Notes: generated by a model not told the origin, from the letters alone. A stretch of DNA of 64,000 nt from Eutreptiella sp. 'Long Island Sound 2002' (GCA_964036045.1 OZ038392.1:32305087-32369086), one strand, 5' to 3'; shown: positions 35,637 to 46,912, counted from the first letter of the stretch. Numbers and translations are program-made.

Positions 35637-35960
35637 AATTTTTTTTTGCGGTAAATGTGTGTAACAAAAAATTCGTTTAGTCGTGAAATTTTTTTTTGCG
35701 GTAAGTCGTGTAAGCCCGTCACACGCATTACTGCAAAAAAAAATTACGCGACGAGACAACTTTTTTGTTACACGCATTTACCGCATAAAAAAATTACACG
35801 ACGTGACAATTTTTTTGTTACACGCATTTACCGCATAAAAAAAAGTTACACGACTTACCGAAAAAAAAAATACACGATGTGACGATTTTTTCCTACACGC
35901 GTTTACCGCAAAAATAAAAAGATTACACGATTTTACCGCAAAGAAACAATTACCAATTTT
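35637..35960. repeat. A/T-rich TTACCGCAAAA minisatellite with an internal orientation switch
   Basis: The first 85 bp carry TTTTTTTTGCGGTAA in one orientation. The remainder carries its reverse complement (TTACCGCAAAAAA, with TTACACGCATTTACCGC) five or six times, so the tract can fold back on itself. The unit is about 35-45 bp. Shared with 29,290-29,415 and 39,690-39,775. Confidence 0.8.
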
Positions 35961-36009
35961 ACTGAAAATGCATGCCTGTAGGCAATGCGCCCACTTGTGG
36001 GCCACTTCT

Positions 36010-36173
36010 CATTTTTTCCCCGCGCTTGGCGTTGGGGACCCCCGAGAATGCAGGGGTGCCGTAGCACTTCCGCCCTCTTGTGGCCCCCCAGAAGGCAGGG
36101 TTAGCCACTTGTGGTTTTGTCGCCCTTTGCAGGGCGGTCCTCAAGGACCCAGTTTTTGTTTTGTTAAGGTTAC
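36010..36173. repeat. Border minisatellite upstream of the fourth satellite array
   Basis: Contains GGGGACCCCCGAGAATGCA, GTAGCACTTCCGCCCTCTTG, CCCCAGAAGGCAGGG and GCCACTTGTGGTTTTGTC. These are the words that terminate the other arrays, here on the left side of an array. Confidence 0.7.
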
Positions 36174-36722
36174 GTTAGGGACTCACAATCCACGCTTTGT
36201 TGTGTGGCCCCTCGAGTTGGGGTTAGGGACTCACACTCCACGCTTTGTTGCGTGGCCCCTCGAGTTGGGGTTAGGGCCTCACAATCCACGCTTTGTTGCA
36301 TGGCCCCTCGAGTTGGGGTTAGGGACTCACAATCCACGCTTTGTTGCGTGGCCCCTCGAGTTGGGGTTAGGGACTCACAATCCACGCTTTGTTGCGTGGC
36401 CCCTGGAGTTGGGGTGAGGCACTCACAATCTACGCTTTGTTGTGTGGCCCCTCGAGTTGGGGTTAGGGACTCACAATCCACGCTTTGTTGCGTGGCCCCT
36501 CGAGTTGGGGTTAGGGACTCACAATCCACGCTTTGCTGCGTGGCCCCTCGAGTTGGGGTTAGGGACTCACAATCCACGCTTTGTTGTGTGGCCCCTCGAG
36601 TTGGGGTTAGGGACTCACAATCCACGCTTTGTTGTGTGGCCCCTCGAGTTGGGTTAGGGACTCACAATCCACGCTTTGTTGCATGGCCCCTCGAGTTGGG
36701 GTTAGGGACTCACAATCCACGC
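36174..36722. repeat. 48-bp satellite, fourth array (about 11 monomers)
   Basis: Same orientation and monomers as the long array. It includes one 1-bp deletion (CTCGAGTTGGGTTAGGG at about 36,645), the only phase-breaking indel seen in any of the arrays. The right part is shared with the end of the third array as part of the segmental duplication. Confidence 0.95.
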
Positions 36723-36895
36723 GTAGCATTTCCACCCTCTTTTTAGCCTTCGAGAAGGCAATGATGAGGTAGCCACTTCTTGTTTTGTCCCCCCTTTATT
36801 TGGGGACCCCCGAGAATGCAACGGTGACGTAGCACTTCCGCCCTCTTCTGGGCCCCCGAGAAGACATCTTCTTTTTGCCCTTCGTGTATGCAACA
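36723..36895. repeat. Border minisatellite (copy B)
   Basis: Same structure as 26,308-26,480, directly at the end of the fourth satellite array. Confidence 0.75.
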
Positions 36896-37388
36896 GTGTC
36901 CTTCAAGCAATGCTCTGTGAATGGCAGCGAGGCATACGCGAAGAAATCGTCCACAATGAGTTCCGTGGGCACGGATGATACCCCATGAATACACATGCAA
37001 TGTACTATTGCTTGGTTGTTTGGGACTATCTACCCTTGAGCCGATGAAGGAGCTTATTCGTCATTCAAGGGTGAAGAGCCGCAGACCCATGATATGGTGC
37101 AATGCATGTGGGGGACCGACAATGAAAGTGCATTTTCTTTTTTGGCCTGCTATGCCAATTGGACATTCCGGGGGTTACCTTAATCCCCCGGCTTGGCTGT
37201 CCCCCCTCTTTTGTGTGTGGCACTTCCTCTTTGCTGATGTGTAACATGTGCATGTGCACAATGGGGTGCCCGGTCATGTTTCCATCATGAATTCCCCTCA
37301 TGTAAGTGCAAGTTCCGATCCGTTTCACTTTTTTTTTGTGTTTTGGTGCACATATTGTGGGGCGTAGATAATCCAAGGACCGTTCCTT

Positions 37389-38237
37389 TTGTTCTGGACT
37401 TTGGAGTGTCCAGTTCGTGGAAGGGCCCACCCGGACAAGTTGCTCTTTCAAAAGTGGTGTCAGGAGATAGACGTTGAGGAGGTTTTGACCGCCACCCTCC
37501 CCAACGAACCCGTGTCCGGTGACGAGGAGTTGGACGTCCTTTCTACTCCTCTGTTCGCCTCTCCCCCAGGTAAGGAGGTGAAGAAAAAAGAGGTCCAGTC
37601 ATCTTATTCGGAGGTGGACCTCTTTGCGCCTCCCCCTACGTGGACTCTAGCGCTCCTATATATCAAGAGACTCTCCAGGCACATGGAGAGAGTTGAATCC
37701 GGCACAAGACTGGCCAACATGAAGTGGTGCCGCCGCCACATTTTTGTGGTTACTTCCGATGACAAGGAAGGGTTGCACTGGTTTGTGTGTGCCTTTAATT
37801 GTCGTGTCCGGTTGGAGCTTTTCACTATTGGTTGGTCTTGTGGTTTTCAAAGCTTGAACATCCCGAAGCTGGTGGTGGAGCACCGGGGTACTTTTTCCGA
37901 TGTGCCCCTCGTCCCAATGGGTGCTGGTTTTGTGGACTATGTGCTCAGCATTGTTAATGCTGATCGTGCTGTGCGGGTCATTCAAGCGCCCGGTGATGAT
38001 GTGGAGGGCGTGACGGACCTTCCTGGCCCTCGTGAGTCCGACCCCAGCACCCAAGTTGAAGGTGCACTTTCGGCTATCGAGGAGAGTGTTCAGGCTACCC
38101 CCACCCCACTCAAGGGCAACGCCGCCAGGAAGCTCCCAGGGCAGCAGGGGTATAGACTCCGGCAGTGGCACAGCTACATGGGATCACTCACAAATATCAA
38201 GCTGCAGTACGGATGGTGGGCGATCCTACTCGACTGA
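37389..38237 (+). CDS. C48/Ulp1-like protease domain ORF, probably internally deleted (copy B)
   Basis: 282 codons, one residue different from the copy at 26,974 (Val to Ile at residue 27, in QKWCQEVDVE versus QKWCQEIDVE). The LHWFVCAF and GWSCGFQSL boxes are intact and keep the same shortened spacing, so the putative deletion predates the duplication. Flanking sequence is also duplicated, which gives no independent evidence of function. See the first copy for the domain argument. Confidence 0.5.
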   Translation: MFWTLECPVRGRAHPDKLLFQKWCQEIDVEEVLTATLPNEPVSGDEELDVLSTPLFASPPGKEVKKKEVQSSYSEVDLFAPPPTWTLALLYIKRLSRHMERVESGTRLANMKWCRRHIFVVTSDDKEGLHWFVCAFNCRVRLELFTIGWSCGFQSLNIPKLVVEHRGTFSDVPLVPMGAGFVDYVLSIVNADRAVRVIQAPGDDVEGVTDLPGPRESDPSTQVEGALSAIEESVQATPTPLKGNAARKLPGQQGYRLRQWHSYMGSLTNIKLQYGWWAILLD

Positions 38238-38730
38238 TGGCAATCGCAACTGGCCGATCGCCACGAGCATGCCACTTCTCATTCCTGTCTTTCTCCCCCC
38301 CTAGGCCAGCAGCGCTTTTTTGGCTCTGGCCCCCCCTGTTTACTGAATGCCTCTCTCTCTCTCAACTCCACCACCAGTGTTTACCCTGTGAAACCGTAAT
38401 CTTCCATGGACCAAGGGTAAGGCCGAGTGAGTGCCATGCATCAGCAGCCTGAGGAACATGGGTAGTGGTAGAATGCAGTCGATCCTTGATTGACGCTTTA
38501 TTCTCTTGGCGGGCTGAGTATTGGGTTTGAATGCAGCAACTAACCTGCCCTGGGCGGCGCCCACTGAACGGTCGTCAACGCAAGCTGACCTCGGCTATGT
38601 ACATAGATAGTGGAGCACCCCAACCAAGAAGGGGACACTTTGCATCTGCAATTGCCCGGAACACATGAACATTCGAACTAACGGCTGAAAGTGTCTATGG
38701 CGGGGACATTCAGTCAATCAGTACCGACCA

Positions 38731-38979
38731 TTGAGCCCCCTCAAAGGCAAGGAGGCCCCCGCCAAGCGGAGCGTGGAAAGCCCGGAGGCCAGGCCGCGAC
38801 CTTCCATGGCCACTCCCACAGAGGAGGTCACCCGTCCCAAGGTCCTCATCTGTGGAGAGTGGCGCAAGGTACCGGATGGCTACCCAGCAGATGCATCTGG
38901 CCAGGTGGAGCGTGACTAGCTTTTCATCAATGACACCTCCAAGCAGCTAGTAGCAGAGTTGCGCCGCTTGTCAGTTTAA
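38731..38979 (+). pseudogene. Broken ORF downstream of protease-like ORF (copy B)
   Basis: Copy of 28,316-28,564 with the same in-frame TAG (38,917-38,919), followed by the same 19-codon continuation. No family recognised. Confidence 0.4.
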
Positions 38980-39139
38980 CCCCAATCCTACTCCAAAGCC
39001 CAAGTCCAGCGACACAAAAACGGACTTCATCTACAAGCGTGCATTTTGCAACTACTTGTAGCGGGTGCATGTTTTGTGGGTTGTATTTTCCTCTGCCCCT
39101 TTGGTGCACCAACGGCGGAGCCTATAAGATTGCTATCAT

Positions 39140-39540
39140 ATTGGCCCCATACCAGTGCCTTGGTGGCCTATACTGGTGGCACTAGCGTTGGCCATGGCCC
39201 TGTCGGGACTCTTTTTCTTGGGCCTGATTTTGTTCCCGGTGCAAGCACACTGGATGTTGGCCATGGCCCTGTCAGGACTCTTTTCTTGGGCCTGATTTTG
39301 AGTCTAGTGCCCATGACACCCTGTGAAACTATGTTATATTGGCCCCACATCAGTGCCTTGGTGGCCTATAATGGTGGCACTAGCGTTGGCCATGGCCCTG
39401 TCAGGACTCTTTTTCTTGAGCCTCATTTTGTTCCCAGTGCAGGCCACTGGATGTTGGCCATGGCCCTGTCAGGACTCTTTTCTTGGGCCTGATTTTGAGT
39501 CTAGTGCCAATGACACCATGTGAAACTATGTTATATTGGC
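39140..39540. repeat. 198-bp tandem repeat, two units (copy B)
   Basis: Counterpart of 28,725-29,125 in the second copy of the segmental duplication. Confidence 0.85.
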
Positions 39541-39689
39541 TGAGTCCCAACTAATTGGTGGCCACGCAGAGTACTATGTGCTTTGTGGACTCGGCGTCCC
39601 ATCGTAAAGGTCACTATGGGGTGCCGTACGGAACCAGCAGCTGTACATATTGCGTACGTATTGCAAAGGTTGCATTTCTTTCAATTTTT

Positions 39690-39775
39690 CATTTTTTTTA
39701 TAATTTACATGATTTACCGCAAATTACACGCATTTACCGCAAAAAAAAATCACACGACTAGACGATTTTTTTGTA
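39690..39775. repeat. A-rich TTACCGCAAAA minisatellite (copy B, shortened)
   Basis: Same motif as 29,290-29,415, with about 47 bp removed between two TTACCGCA words. Confidence 0.7.
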
Positions 39776-39882
39776 CACGTCTTACATTTTTCACCAGGGA
39801 GACGGGAGTCACCTGGCAGATGGCGACCCAGTTCATGGACTTCGCTGCTTGCTTAAATAATCCCTTCTGTGTATCATTGCAG

Positions 39883-40050
39883 GGATGGAGGTCTCGTACA
39901 GTGGTCCGATGAATTCATCTCGAGCAAAATGCTGCAGTGCTGCTGGAAAGAAGTCCTTATGTGGGACGCCATTAAGCCCGAGACTGAGCCACCCCCCATA
40001 GACTGCGCTGCAGACATGGACTGGAGGCAAGCAAAAGACCAGAAGGACAG
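39883..40050 (+). CDS. Candidate internal exon, function unknown
   Basis: Preceded by CTTCTGTGTATCATTGCAG and followed by GGACAG/GTGTTG, so both splice borders look good. The single open frame encodes about 55 residues (DGGLVQWSDEFISSKMLQCC, then a Trp/Glu-rich stretch ending DWRQAKDQKDR). The preceding 80 bp, starting after the end of the segmental duplication, may be another exon (TGVTWQMATQFMDFAACL). No domain recognised. Confidence 0.4.
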
Positions 40051-40994
40051 GTGTTGTTGTTCAAGGGGACAAATGAAAAATATGCGTGAAGATTTGTTGT
40101 GCAATTTGTTCCCACGCTTGTAAGGATTTCCGGGTCTCTGTTTGCACATGTACCACCCATGTGCCATGAGCCCATTGAACTACAATCAGCACTTTCGTTG
40201 AGCAACGGTGCCATCAGGGTATAAGTAAGCTCAGTTGGGAGGTGGCAATTGGGCCTTTTCATCTTTTTGGATTCATAGCCGCACATTTTTGGGGAGGCAA
40301 AAAGAGTTAGACATTGAATTTTTCTTCCACACAAACATATGACTCTAGTGTAACGCCCCTGGCCCCCCCAAATTGTTAAGAAAAGCTGCATGTTTTTTCC
40401 CTAAAATATTTTCCAAACATATTTTAGCACCCACGTATTTTTCTTACTCTCGGTCGTCAGTTCTCATTCCCAATTTTACAAATCCAAGCCTCACCTCCAA
40501 AAGGTAAAGATCCAATTCAGCACCCCCGTGTGTTGTTGTGCTTGTGCCACCTGCTCAGCAGCGCTCTGGTGCCTGAATCTCTGCAACCTGTGGCGCAGTA
40601 AAGGGAAGAGGGGGATCGGAGATGGAAATTGCGTACAGTATAAGAATGAGAGCGAGGGGAGTGAAACACCAATGATGCTATTTCATTGCTTTTCAAGGCA
40701 GAAGCACAGCCCACATGTCTCCAAATGTCTTTCAACGTTTGCAAATACAGGTCACAGCATGTCACGCAAATGGGGGAGTGCAGTGCAATCATCACAGAAG
40801 CCCAAAGATGCATGCCAAATCAAAGGCAGGCAGAGAATAGCAGAGCTGAAGTTGCTATCGGTATTGTGTTGGCTGTGTTTCAAAAGAAGTGCACTGGTTG
40901 GCTGGCTGCAGGTTGCTTGGATTGTGCTGGATTGAGCATTTTCCTTTTTTCTGCAGTCCTGGGCGCAGCAATTCTGTAACAGTACTTCTTGCAG
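40051..40994. other. Intron-like stretch between candidate exons
   Basis: Starts GTGTTG and ends CTTCTTGCAG. An alternative acceptor TTTTTTCTGCAG is at 40,956. No domain-bearing ORF in it. Confidence 0.3.
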
Positions 40995-41443
40995 GCAGTG
41001 TTGGTGCGGCGGACCCCTCAATCCCGTACTATCTGGACGACTCCCCAACACATGTGCGGTGTTGGGATGGCCCAGCCTTCCCCTCGACTGAAGGCAGCTG
41101 GCACTCCTCAAAGTCCTCAGTCCGCGATTGTGCCCTGCGTTATCAGTCCTGCACCTCTGCAGTGCTGTCGCATTCCGAGAGTTGCCTGGCCAGTCTACGC
41201 ACTGCCAGTCCGCTTTGGCAGCCTTCTGCCACCAACTCCGCCGCGCGACGTTCTGCAAGCCCCGTCAAAGGCAAGCGGGCTGGCCCCCATGCGTCTGGAC
41301 GCCGCCGCTCTGTTCAGAAGGACACTGCAGCTAGTCATATGAATATGGTCCCAAGTCTGACCCTGGGCTCTGTACTGAACGATTACATGAAGGAGTCTAA
41401 GACCTGTGAGAGTCCGTTTGACCCCTCCACATGGCAGCACTAG
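40995..41443 (+). CDS. Candidate 3'-terminal exon, function unknown
   Basis: After the acceptor CTTCTTGCAG, one frame stays open for about 148 codons to TAG at 41,441-41,443. It encodes a Ser-, Arg- and Cys-containing protein tail ending YMKESKTCESPFDPSTWQH. Codon choice has many C/G third positions. The middle is low-complexity and basic (AARRSASPVKGKRAGPHASG). No family recognised. It could join the exon at 39,883. Confidence 0.35.
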
Positions 41444-41875
41444 ACACAGCCAGGGACATGATGGACCCAACAGCCGTCACGCCCGCCACTCTGCATGCCC
41501 ATGAAGGTGCATCTGACTGAGATGGGATCATCTGCAATCACCTGTGGTCTTTTTGATCAAGGGCGGTTTGAAGCAGTCAGAGTTCACTTCGGGTTTTGAA
41601 CCCTGCCGGGGTACATCCTCGGACAGGATGTACAATGACCTGCTGTCCTATGGGCGGCAGTTGGCGGACTGACAGTTAACCGACGCCTGTTGGATGCGTG
41701 ATGTTCGACGGGCAGCAGTGGTAGAGGACAGTAGTGACTAATTGACAGCAGTTGCTGCTTGATTGATTTCCGTTCACGCGTCCATCGGTTTTGTCCGTCT
41801 CCATCTGAAAATCGGCCTGTATGAAACAAGTTATGACGGCTAGTGCGTCAGCATGCCTATGCAGGCCTGCTGCTC
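41444..41875. other. Spacer without supported gene
   Basis: No ORF with recognisable domain. Contains mildly inverted text around TGTCCTATGGGCGGCAGTTGGCGGACTGACAG but no clear element ends. Confidence 0.3.
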
Positions 41876-42125
41876 AGGGTGTGCGCGGCATAGGCTCAGA
41901 AAGTGGGCCGGAGTATTGTCGCTGCACTCCGACGCGTAACTTGTGCGTAACAGGAACAGGTAATTTTCTTGCCGTCGGGTGGCATGCCAAGAGCGAGACA
42001 TGCGGGTTTATCCCACGTGATTACATGATGCCACTTGAGGAGCATCCTGATCCCTTGAGGCCAGGCATGTATGCGAGACCACTTGAAAAGGGATGCCACT
42101 CGTGTGTGGGTGCCCACGCCAGAAT
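41876..42125 (+). CDS. Candidate exon, Cys-rich, function unknown
   Basis: The frame encodes GNFLAVGWHAKSETCGFIPR, then a Pro/Glu-rich section and GCHSCVGAHARIR, ending before GGTACC. The clean reading and Cys/His content suggest real coding. Boundaries are uncertain, and the frame continues without a stop to 42,279. Not recognised. Confidence 0.3.
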
Positions 42126-43479
42126 CAGGTACCAGGCATACAGAAGGGTGTCACACGCTGATTTCAGTGCACAAGATGGCTGCATTTGGGCCGATGGTTG
42201 CCTGCATGGCCTCAGTGATGGCCCCCTGAATACCTGCCACTGGCGAAGTTATCCTCGTGTAATATACCCCGGATCTTGAGGACCGGTGGGCAACGCTCTC
42301 ACTGGAGTGCACGCCCCCTGTGCCTTCCCCCGAGGGTATGCTTTCAGGGGTTGGAGGGCCCCAGATAGGGTGGAGGTACGGATTCGACCCACTGCTGCTG
42401 AAGTGTCCCGACTGCTTGGTGGCACCCACTGCACCGCCGGATTGCGTGCACGCCACGCCTGCTGCACAATGTCTTTTGTGCAGCCTGCTGTTTTGCTTGT
42501 CGTGGGTTGTTGGGCAATAACTCCCCCTTCCGTGCCCTGTCTTCAACTGCCTACCGTCAGGCGGTCTTGTAGACTCTCATTAATCACGGTCTGGAAGGGA
42601 ACGGCCCCTGCGCATGTGGTCAAAATCTGATGTCCCATGCCAGACCCCAAGTCGGATGGTGGATATTGGCAGTCTAGACAAGGGGTGGAGGGGGCTTCCA
42701 CTCTGTGCCAACTGCATGCAGCTGCACGTGGATACTGCGTGCTGCTGCAGGGCACTGGATCGCAGCTCCTGGCCTTTGCCGGCAAATGGGTTTCTTGGAG
42801 CTGGCGGTCCGCCTGCATGACTGTCTCCATTGCGCAACACATTTACTCATTGAATTGAATTTCAGAGCTTGCAGTGTTGTACATGTGCCTCAGCGGTGCA
42901 CGCTGTGTTCATGCAGTGTGGCGAAGGAGCTAGACTTGCCACCATTTTGAGTAGCCGTGCCTCGCCTGCCTGCATTAGCTGTTCAGGGTTCCTCCGCTCC
43001 CAGCCTCTTTTCCGTTTCGTCTCACACGGCCTGGATTGCTTCTTGATTGGCCACTTTTTTCTATTGGGATCATTTCTTCGCTGTGTTTCAGGAATCGCTG
43101 GCAATGGGGGGATGCTGCGGACAAATAACATCTGAGGGACTGTAGTGAGGCATTCTCCGAGTCCCCCCTGCACCTTTTCGTTCACCCCATGTCACTGCAT
43201 GCGTCACCTGTGACAACCAAGACAGCCCCCCAGTTTTGAGAACCCAACTGCAACCCAGAGGCAGCGACGTCGATCGCCTCACCTTGTGTTGTGCTGGTGT
43301 CCTCATTGTCTGTGTGCATGCCCGTTTTGCACACTTGTTGCACATCGTTGGGTGTGCCACTTCAGGCCTGTGGCCCCTCACATTTCCATATCAGCACCGT
43401 AATCTTCTGTGCACTCGAAAGGTTTCGTTAGCCATATGCCCTATATTGTGTCCTTCTCTGTGCACATGGCCATGCCCTT
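42126..43479. other. Gene-poor stretch, several weak ORFs on both strands
   Basis: Includes a Cys-pair-containing frame around 42,370-42,520 (LLLKCPDCLV...CLLC) and a reverse-strand frame at 42,543-42,842. A short part of the latter (TPCLDCQYPPSD) resembles TPLSRDRQYRPSD in the reverse ORF at 45,795-46,235. None is strong enough to call. Confidence 0.3.
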
Positions 43480-45160
43480 ACTTCTTGTGCATCCTCCGTG
43501 CACAAAGTTTCCTGCTTTGCACTTTTTGTGCACCATTTCTTTTGCCATGTGTACGCGGAAGTCCGCACAACTGTGCCTCAAATGCTCGCTCTGTGCAACA
43601 TTTTCCCTCCTCTGCGCCCATGCAAAGCGCTCTGCAAAGTTCCACGTGGCACCCTCTGTGCACCGGTTCCCATGCGCTAGTGCCTGCAACAGGTTGCCAA
43701 GAAAGGGCCCCACATGGCATCCTCTGTGCACCATTTTCCTTGCTTTTGTGCGGACACAGAATTCTTGCCTCTAGATCCCTAAATGGCATCGCTGGTGCAC
43801 CACTACAATTTTGTGCATGCCAATGGTGCTCTAAGAACAAGCTCCATATGGCATCCTCTGTGCACCATTTTCCTTGCTTTTGTGCACACTCAGAGTTGCC
43901 TGACGAGCCCCATCACATGTTCTGTACACCATTTTGCATTGTTTTGTGCACACCCAGAGTGTCCTGACAAGCCCTACCTCATTCGCTGTGCACTATTTTC
44001 CTTGGTTTTGTGCACACTCAGAGGTGCCTGACAAGCCCCACCTCATTCGCTGTGCACTAATTTCATTGCTTTTGTGCACACTCAGAGTGCCCTGACAAGC
44101 CCCATTGCATCCTCTGTGCACTAATTTCATTGCTTTTGTGCACACTCACTGTGCCCTGACAAGCCCCATGGCATGCTCTGTGAACCATTTTCCAGCCCCA
44201 TCGCTTGCTCAGTGCACCATTTTCCTTGCTTTTGTGCATACAACAAATACAACAGATGCTCTGACAAGCCCCACATGGCATACTCTGTGCACTATTTTCT
44301 TTGCTTTTGTGCACACTCAGAGTGCCATGACGAGCCCCATAACATCCTCTGTGCACTATTTTCTTTGCTTTTGTGCACACTCAGAGTGCCATGACGAGCC
44401 CCATCACATCCTCTGTGCACTATTTTCCTTGCTTTTGTGCACACTCAGAGTGCTCTGACGAGCCATGGCATCATTTGTGCACCATTTTCATTGCTTTTGT
44501 GCACAGCCACAGTGCTTTCGTAAGCACCATCACATCCTCTGTGCACTGTTATCCTTGCCTTTCGTGCACACAACAGATGCTCTGATATGCCCCATTTCAT
44601 CCTCTTTGCACCATTTTCTTTGCTGTTGTGCACATCAACCATGCCATGACACCCACATGGCATCCTGTGTGCACTATTTTCTTTGCTTTTGTGCACACCA
44701 CAGGTGCTCTGACACGCCCTATCGCATCTCTGTGTACCATTTTCCTTTGCTTTTGTGCATACAAAGGGTTCATGCCTGAAAGCATCCACGTCACACCCTC
44801 TGTGCACTGTCTCCTCTGCTCATATGCACACCAAAAGTGCTTCAACAAGCTCCACAATGCGTTCCTGTGCACGCTTTCTGTTGCTGTCATGCACACCGAA
44901 GACGGCTGATATGGCATCCTCTGTGCACTGTTTCCTTTGTGTCTGTGCAAACTAGGGGTTCATGCCTCCAAAGTCCCACATGGCATCCTCTATGCACTAC
45001 TTGCTTTCGTGCACACAATGGGCTCATGCCTCAAAAGCACTGCATGGCATTCTCTGTGCACTACAGTCTTTGCTTTTGTGCACGGCGACAGTGCCCTTGC
45101 AAGCCCTACATGACAGTCTCTGTGCACCATTTCCTTGCTTTTGTGCACACAAGACGTCTA
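43480..45160. repeat. Degenerate 64-bp minisatellite, about 25 units
   Basis: Units contain CATCCTCTGTGCACTATTTT, CTTTGCTTTTGTGCACACTC and AGAGTGCCATGACGAGCCCC. Starts at 44,279, 44,343 and 44,407 give an exact 64-bp period, and the edges are more diverged and irregular. Because 64 is not a multiple of 3, frames shift unit by unit and the many ORFs here are not genes. Confidence 0.85.
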
Positions 45161-45794
45161 TGTCCCTGGGGGTTCCTCCAGGAGTCAAGGTGGAGAGGTT
45201 TTGCACATGTGTGCCAACTGCCCTCTGTAACTGGATCCTCGCATTTTGCCCAACAATTATTTTCAGTATACAGAAGCCTCAGGTATTGGAGCATGCTTGC
45301 ATGCAAGCAGCACAAATTTCACTGACACCGTGCGGTCTTTTTTATTTTATCACATCATGAAAAGCCAACACAAATTGTCATACCCTCTCACACATTTGAG
45401 AAGATGAAAATTACAAGCACCCCAACGTGAATTGTGGCCCCCTCTGCGCCTTCACCCATTTTCTGTTTGCTATGTGTAGTGTTGCCATGTATCTTGTCAA
45501 TACAGGTCATTGACAGAATCTCTGTTCCATGTTGTGGGACATTTTTGGGTGTCCCCGTCGGCAGCATCAACGATGCCAAGCTCTTGGTATGCTTCAGCAC
45601 AACCACTAGCACTTTTTTGAGGCTTGAGTCAATTGCATGCCCCTGCAGAAGAGAGTGATTACTCATCCATTGTTGCAGCCTTACCAAAGGAGGCATTCAG
45701 CAGCATGGCTTATTGCGGTTTTTCCCAACACTTTGCAGCTTGCAGGACAACAGGTGACGGAGTGCACGCAGTACAGCGTTTGAGGTGCTTGTTG
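45161..45794. other. Spacer without supported gene
   Basis: No recognisable domain on either strand. Possible splice-like CTGCAG/AAGAG at about 45,645. Confidence 0.3.
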
Positions 45795-46235
45795 CTAGGG
45801 GCCATTAATGGAACCGTCTGAGTCTGACGGCCGATATTGGCGGTCTCTGGACAAGGGGGTACCAGGGGTAGGATTCCACCAGTTGGAATACTGCCTCTGC
45901 TTCCCAGCCTTGAGCTGCTTCCAGTTGCATCGGTTCCCAGAATACTTCCCATTTTCAGTCCCATTGCTGACCTGACCAGCAAATAAGGGTGCTTCCTGAG
46001 GCATTTGTGTGCCCTGCTGCTGCACTGCACAGTACTGTGAGGGTGGTGTATCCAATAACCAAACTGAAACACGAAAACCCATGGCTGCATGCCAATCCTT
46101 CTCTGAAGCCAATTCCCCATTATCCACCCAACGTAGAGTAAATTCACCGGGGCGTTCACCGAGGCTGCTGAGCCATCTTGCGGACATGGCCTGCGGCAGC
46201 TGCAGTGTTTTAGAAGTGGTCTCAATGGAGCACAC
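45795..46235 (-). CDS. Hypothetical protein ORF (146 aa)
   Basis: Reverse-strand frame from ATG to TAG. The composition looks protein-like: SARWLSSLGERPGEF, TLRWVDNGELASEKDWHAAM, a hydrophobic FRVSVWLLD, and a polar C-terminus with RDRQYRPSDSDGS. The overlapping forward frame is Ser/Arg-rich and looks like its shadow. No family recognised. It may be one exon of a longer reverse-strand gene. A related C-terminal phrase occurs on the same strand near 42,650. Confidence 0.35.
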   Translation of the reverse strand: MCSIETTSKTLQLPQAMSARWLSSLGERPGEFTLRWVDNGELASEKDWHAAMGFRVSVWLLDTPPSQYCAVQQQGTQMPQEAPLFAGQVSNGTENGKYSGNRCNWKQLKAGKQRQYSNWWNPTPGTPLSRDRQYRPSDSDGSINGP

Positions 46236-46912
46236 AAACTGCTCTATGAAAAGGTGGTGATTTTCTAGTTGTTAGCCGACAAGGGCAGGTAGCGTGCAAT
46301 CCCCTGCCCGCATAGCCCTGAGTCATTAGTATTGCTGTGTGGTGCAATGGTGCAGTACGGCAGATCTCCTGAACAATATGTCACAGTGGAGCTCCTAATG
46401 AGTGCCACTGGTTCATTGAGGAGTCGCTCAGAAGGTCCCCCACAAGTCCTGGAAGAGTCCGCCAGCAAGTTCGCCATTGCGGGCAGAAAGTATGGAACAT
46501 TTTGGAGCGCACAGTGCAAGGTATGCACCTGGTGTGCATACATTGCAAAGTTTCGGTGCTGGTGGGGACCCTTGACTGCACTGTTTTGTGTTAAACCCAC
46601 CTTGTGCCGTCCAAACCTGCTGAATGTGTGACTGCTACTGCACATGTATGATTTCCGCTGGTCCCACTGTTTTTCATCACCACTGCACACTACTAAAGGC
46701 ACAGGGACCCTAGAAGGGAACCTGGTGATGTGAAGTGACTTGGCAAGCCAGTGATGCTGCAACACCTCACAGCATAGATTCCTGCATCAGAAGCCCATCA
46801 TGGGATCTGAATCACTTCAGATCCCAAATGTCCCTGTAAGGGGTGAAGAACAGGACAGCTTGATGATGGTGACTGTGATGATGAGCTTTTTTTTCTCCTT
46901 GCCCCCCCACAG
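46236..46912. other. Spacer, possible upstream exon around 46,330-46,520
   Basis: The forward frame at 46,332 encodes VTVELLMSATGSLRSRSEGP and SKFAIAGRKYGTFWSAQCK before GTATGC, which could be a splice donor. The support is weak. Confidence 0.25.

Larger units (their letters stand above)
36406..39794. repeat. Segmental duplication, copy B (about 3.4 kb)
   Basis: Second copy of about 25,990-29,434. Differences noted: the 1-bp satellite deletion, CCCCAAG/CCCCGAG in the border block, GGTAGACG/GATAGACG in the protease-like ORF, CATTTGC/CATCTGC at 38,645, a 4-bp loss at about 39,625 and a roughly 47-bp loss in the A-rich tract. Confidence 0.9.

Noticed and set aside
43236-45360. Series of Cys/His-rich ORFs on both strands
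   Set aside because: They are translations of a 64-bp minisatellite, and the frame rotates with each unit.
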